A DNA stretch of 64,000 bases, from positions 139,427,108 to 139,491,107 of the forward strand of contig CM043955.1 in the NCBI GenBank assembly GCA_014529385.2, read 5' to 3'. The notes under the pieces were generated by a model. The model was given only the letters and a program-made list of their open reading frames with translations. It was not told where the DNA came from and made no database searches. The stretch's first letter is position 1. Each line of letters opens with the position of its first letter. The position numbers and the translations under genes were made by a program. Shown here one piece after another: positions 63,535 to 64,000 of this stretch. This DNA is from Adiantum capillus-veneris. Its lineage: Eukaryota > Streptophyta > Polypodiopsida > Polypodiales > Pteridaceae.

Positions 63535-64000
63535 GCTTCCATAGGAGGATGATCTGAATCATGAGAATTTGGGGCTGACCCACTTACTTCTTGGACTGGT
63601 CCATTGTCTACTGTAGGACTACTGTCTAGTGTAGGACTTGTGGCATCTGTGTCCGCCTGAGGAGTTGGAAGAGAGAGTGTTACCGGCACATGTGAGTTTT
63701 GAATAGAGACCATATAGCATGGCATCGAGGCGGTACCTTCCAACCACTGCAGCAGGTCTTCGTCATACTCGTTAGGTGGGATGGGCTGCTCAGGGTCGGG
63801 GTTGGACTGTACTGACAATGAGCTCTGATGAACCATTGGATCCATACCTTCTTCGAGCCGAATTGGTTGCATGGGGGAGCCAGGAGTATGTATCCACATG
63901 GCGTCGTTGCCCCAATCATGAAGTGCCTTAGCATGCCTCAACCATGGTCTACCAATCAGCAAACGAAATCCTCCCTCCACCTGAGGAAGACTGACCACCA
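63535..64000 (-). pseudogene. Protease region of the minus-strand Ty3 element (continues past window)
   Basis: The minus-strand frame reads FRLLIGRPWLRHAKALHDWG near 63,960-63,900, the LxGRPWL motif typical of the end of Ty3 protease. A Pro/Ser/Asp-rich linker follows. It is interrupted by the chromovirus and continues at 54,837. The 5' part (gag, 5' LTR) lies beyond 64,000. Confidence 0.82.

Larger units (their letters stand above)
54833..63539 (+). mobile_element. Ty3 chromovirus, complete, with target duplication
   Basis: An 8,697-bp element (54,838-63,534) with two equal 1,478-bp LTRs, flanked by GCTTC at 54,833-54,837 and 63,535-63,539. The order is 5' LTR, PBS, gag with zinc knuckle, protease, RT, RNase H, integrase, chromodomain, PPT, 3' LTR. 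It is inserted antisense into the pol gene of the minus-strand Ty3 element. I count about 28 LTR differences by eye (about 98% identity), so it is fairly young. Its genes are nevertheless broken by six stops and at least two frameshifts. Confidence 0.97.

Overview
This window looks like nuclear DNA from a plant with a large, transposon-filled genome. It holds one spliced host gene. The rest is LTR retrotransposons (Ty3/gypsy and Ty1/copia), LINEs, long (GA)n/(CA)n microsatellites and AT-rich sequence. There are no bacterial-style operons, rRNA, tRNA or CRISPR arrays. I lean to a fern or other seedless vascular plant. Support is the chromovirus and Tat-like Ty3 types, a dense LINE cluster, and a host gene that may be a DZIP1-like ciliary protein, which would be expected only in plants with swimming sperm. 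That assignment is inference.

Layout. 1-7,800 (+): decayed Ty3 element made of RT end, RNase H, integrase, a repeat-rich spacer with five copies of a palindromic word, a long accessory coiled-coil ORF, a polypurine tract and the start of a 3' LTR. 8,300-10,020 (-): remnant of a Ty3 gag. 10,040-16,290: low-information sequence with a (GA)n tract and a 78-bp tandem duplication. 16,299-21,896 (+): nearly complete Ty1/copia element with both LTRs, PBS, PPT and a perfect GTCTC target duplication. 22,805-24,706 (+): small non-coding LTR element (TRIM-like) with its own PBS. 24,707-30,600: mostly AT-rich, with a ~300-bp tandem repeat.

30,950-34,828 (-): eight consecutive exons of a host gene, all splice phases compatible, with a possible further upstream exon at 44,861-44,923. 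The gap between them would be a ~10-kb intron. It contains a head-to-tail chain of minus-strand LINEs (tails at 36,847, 41,106 and 42,056), one with a textbook 5' inversion. A 411-bp solo LTR with target duplication GTAAA sits inside one LINE 3' UTR.

45,600-64,000 (-): a Ty3 element related to the first one, with protease, RT, RNase H, integrase, G-rich spacer and accessory ORF. Its integrase-plus-spacer part is present twice, and its pol is interrupted by a complete plus-strand Ty3 chromovirus at 54,838-63,534 (equal 1,478-bp LTRs, target duplication GCTTC, gag, pol and a chromodomain). All six premature stops in that chromovirus can be explained by single C-to-T or G-to-A changes.

I found no new defence or metabolic system. 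The observations most worth checking are the palindromic word in the first element's spacer, the accessory ORF shared by two related Ty3 elements, the LINE-into-LINE-tail chain, and the spliced host gene.
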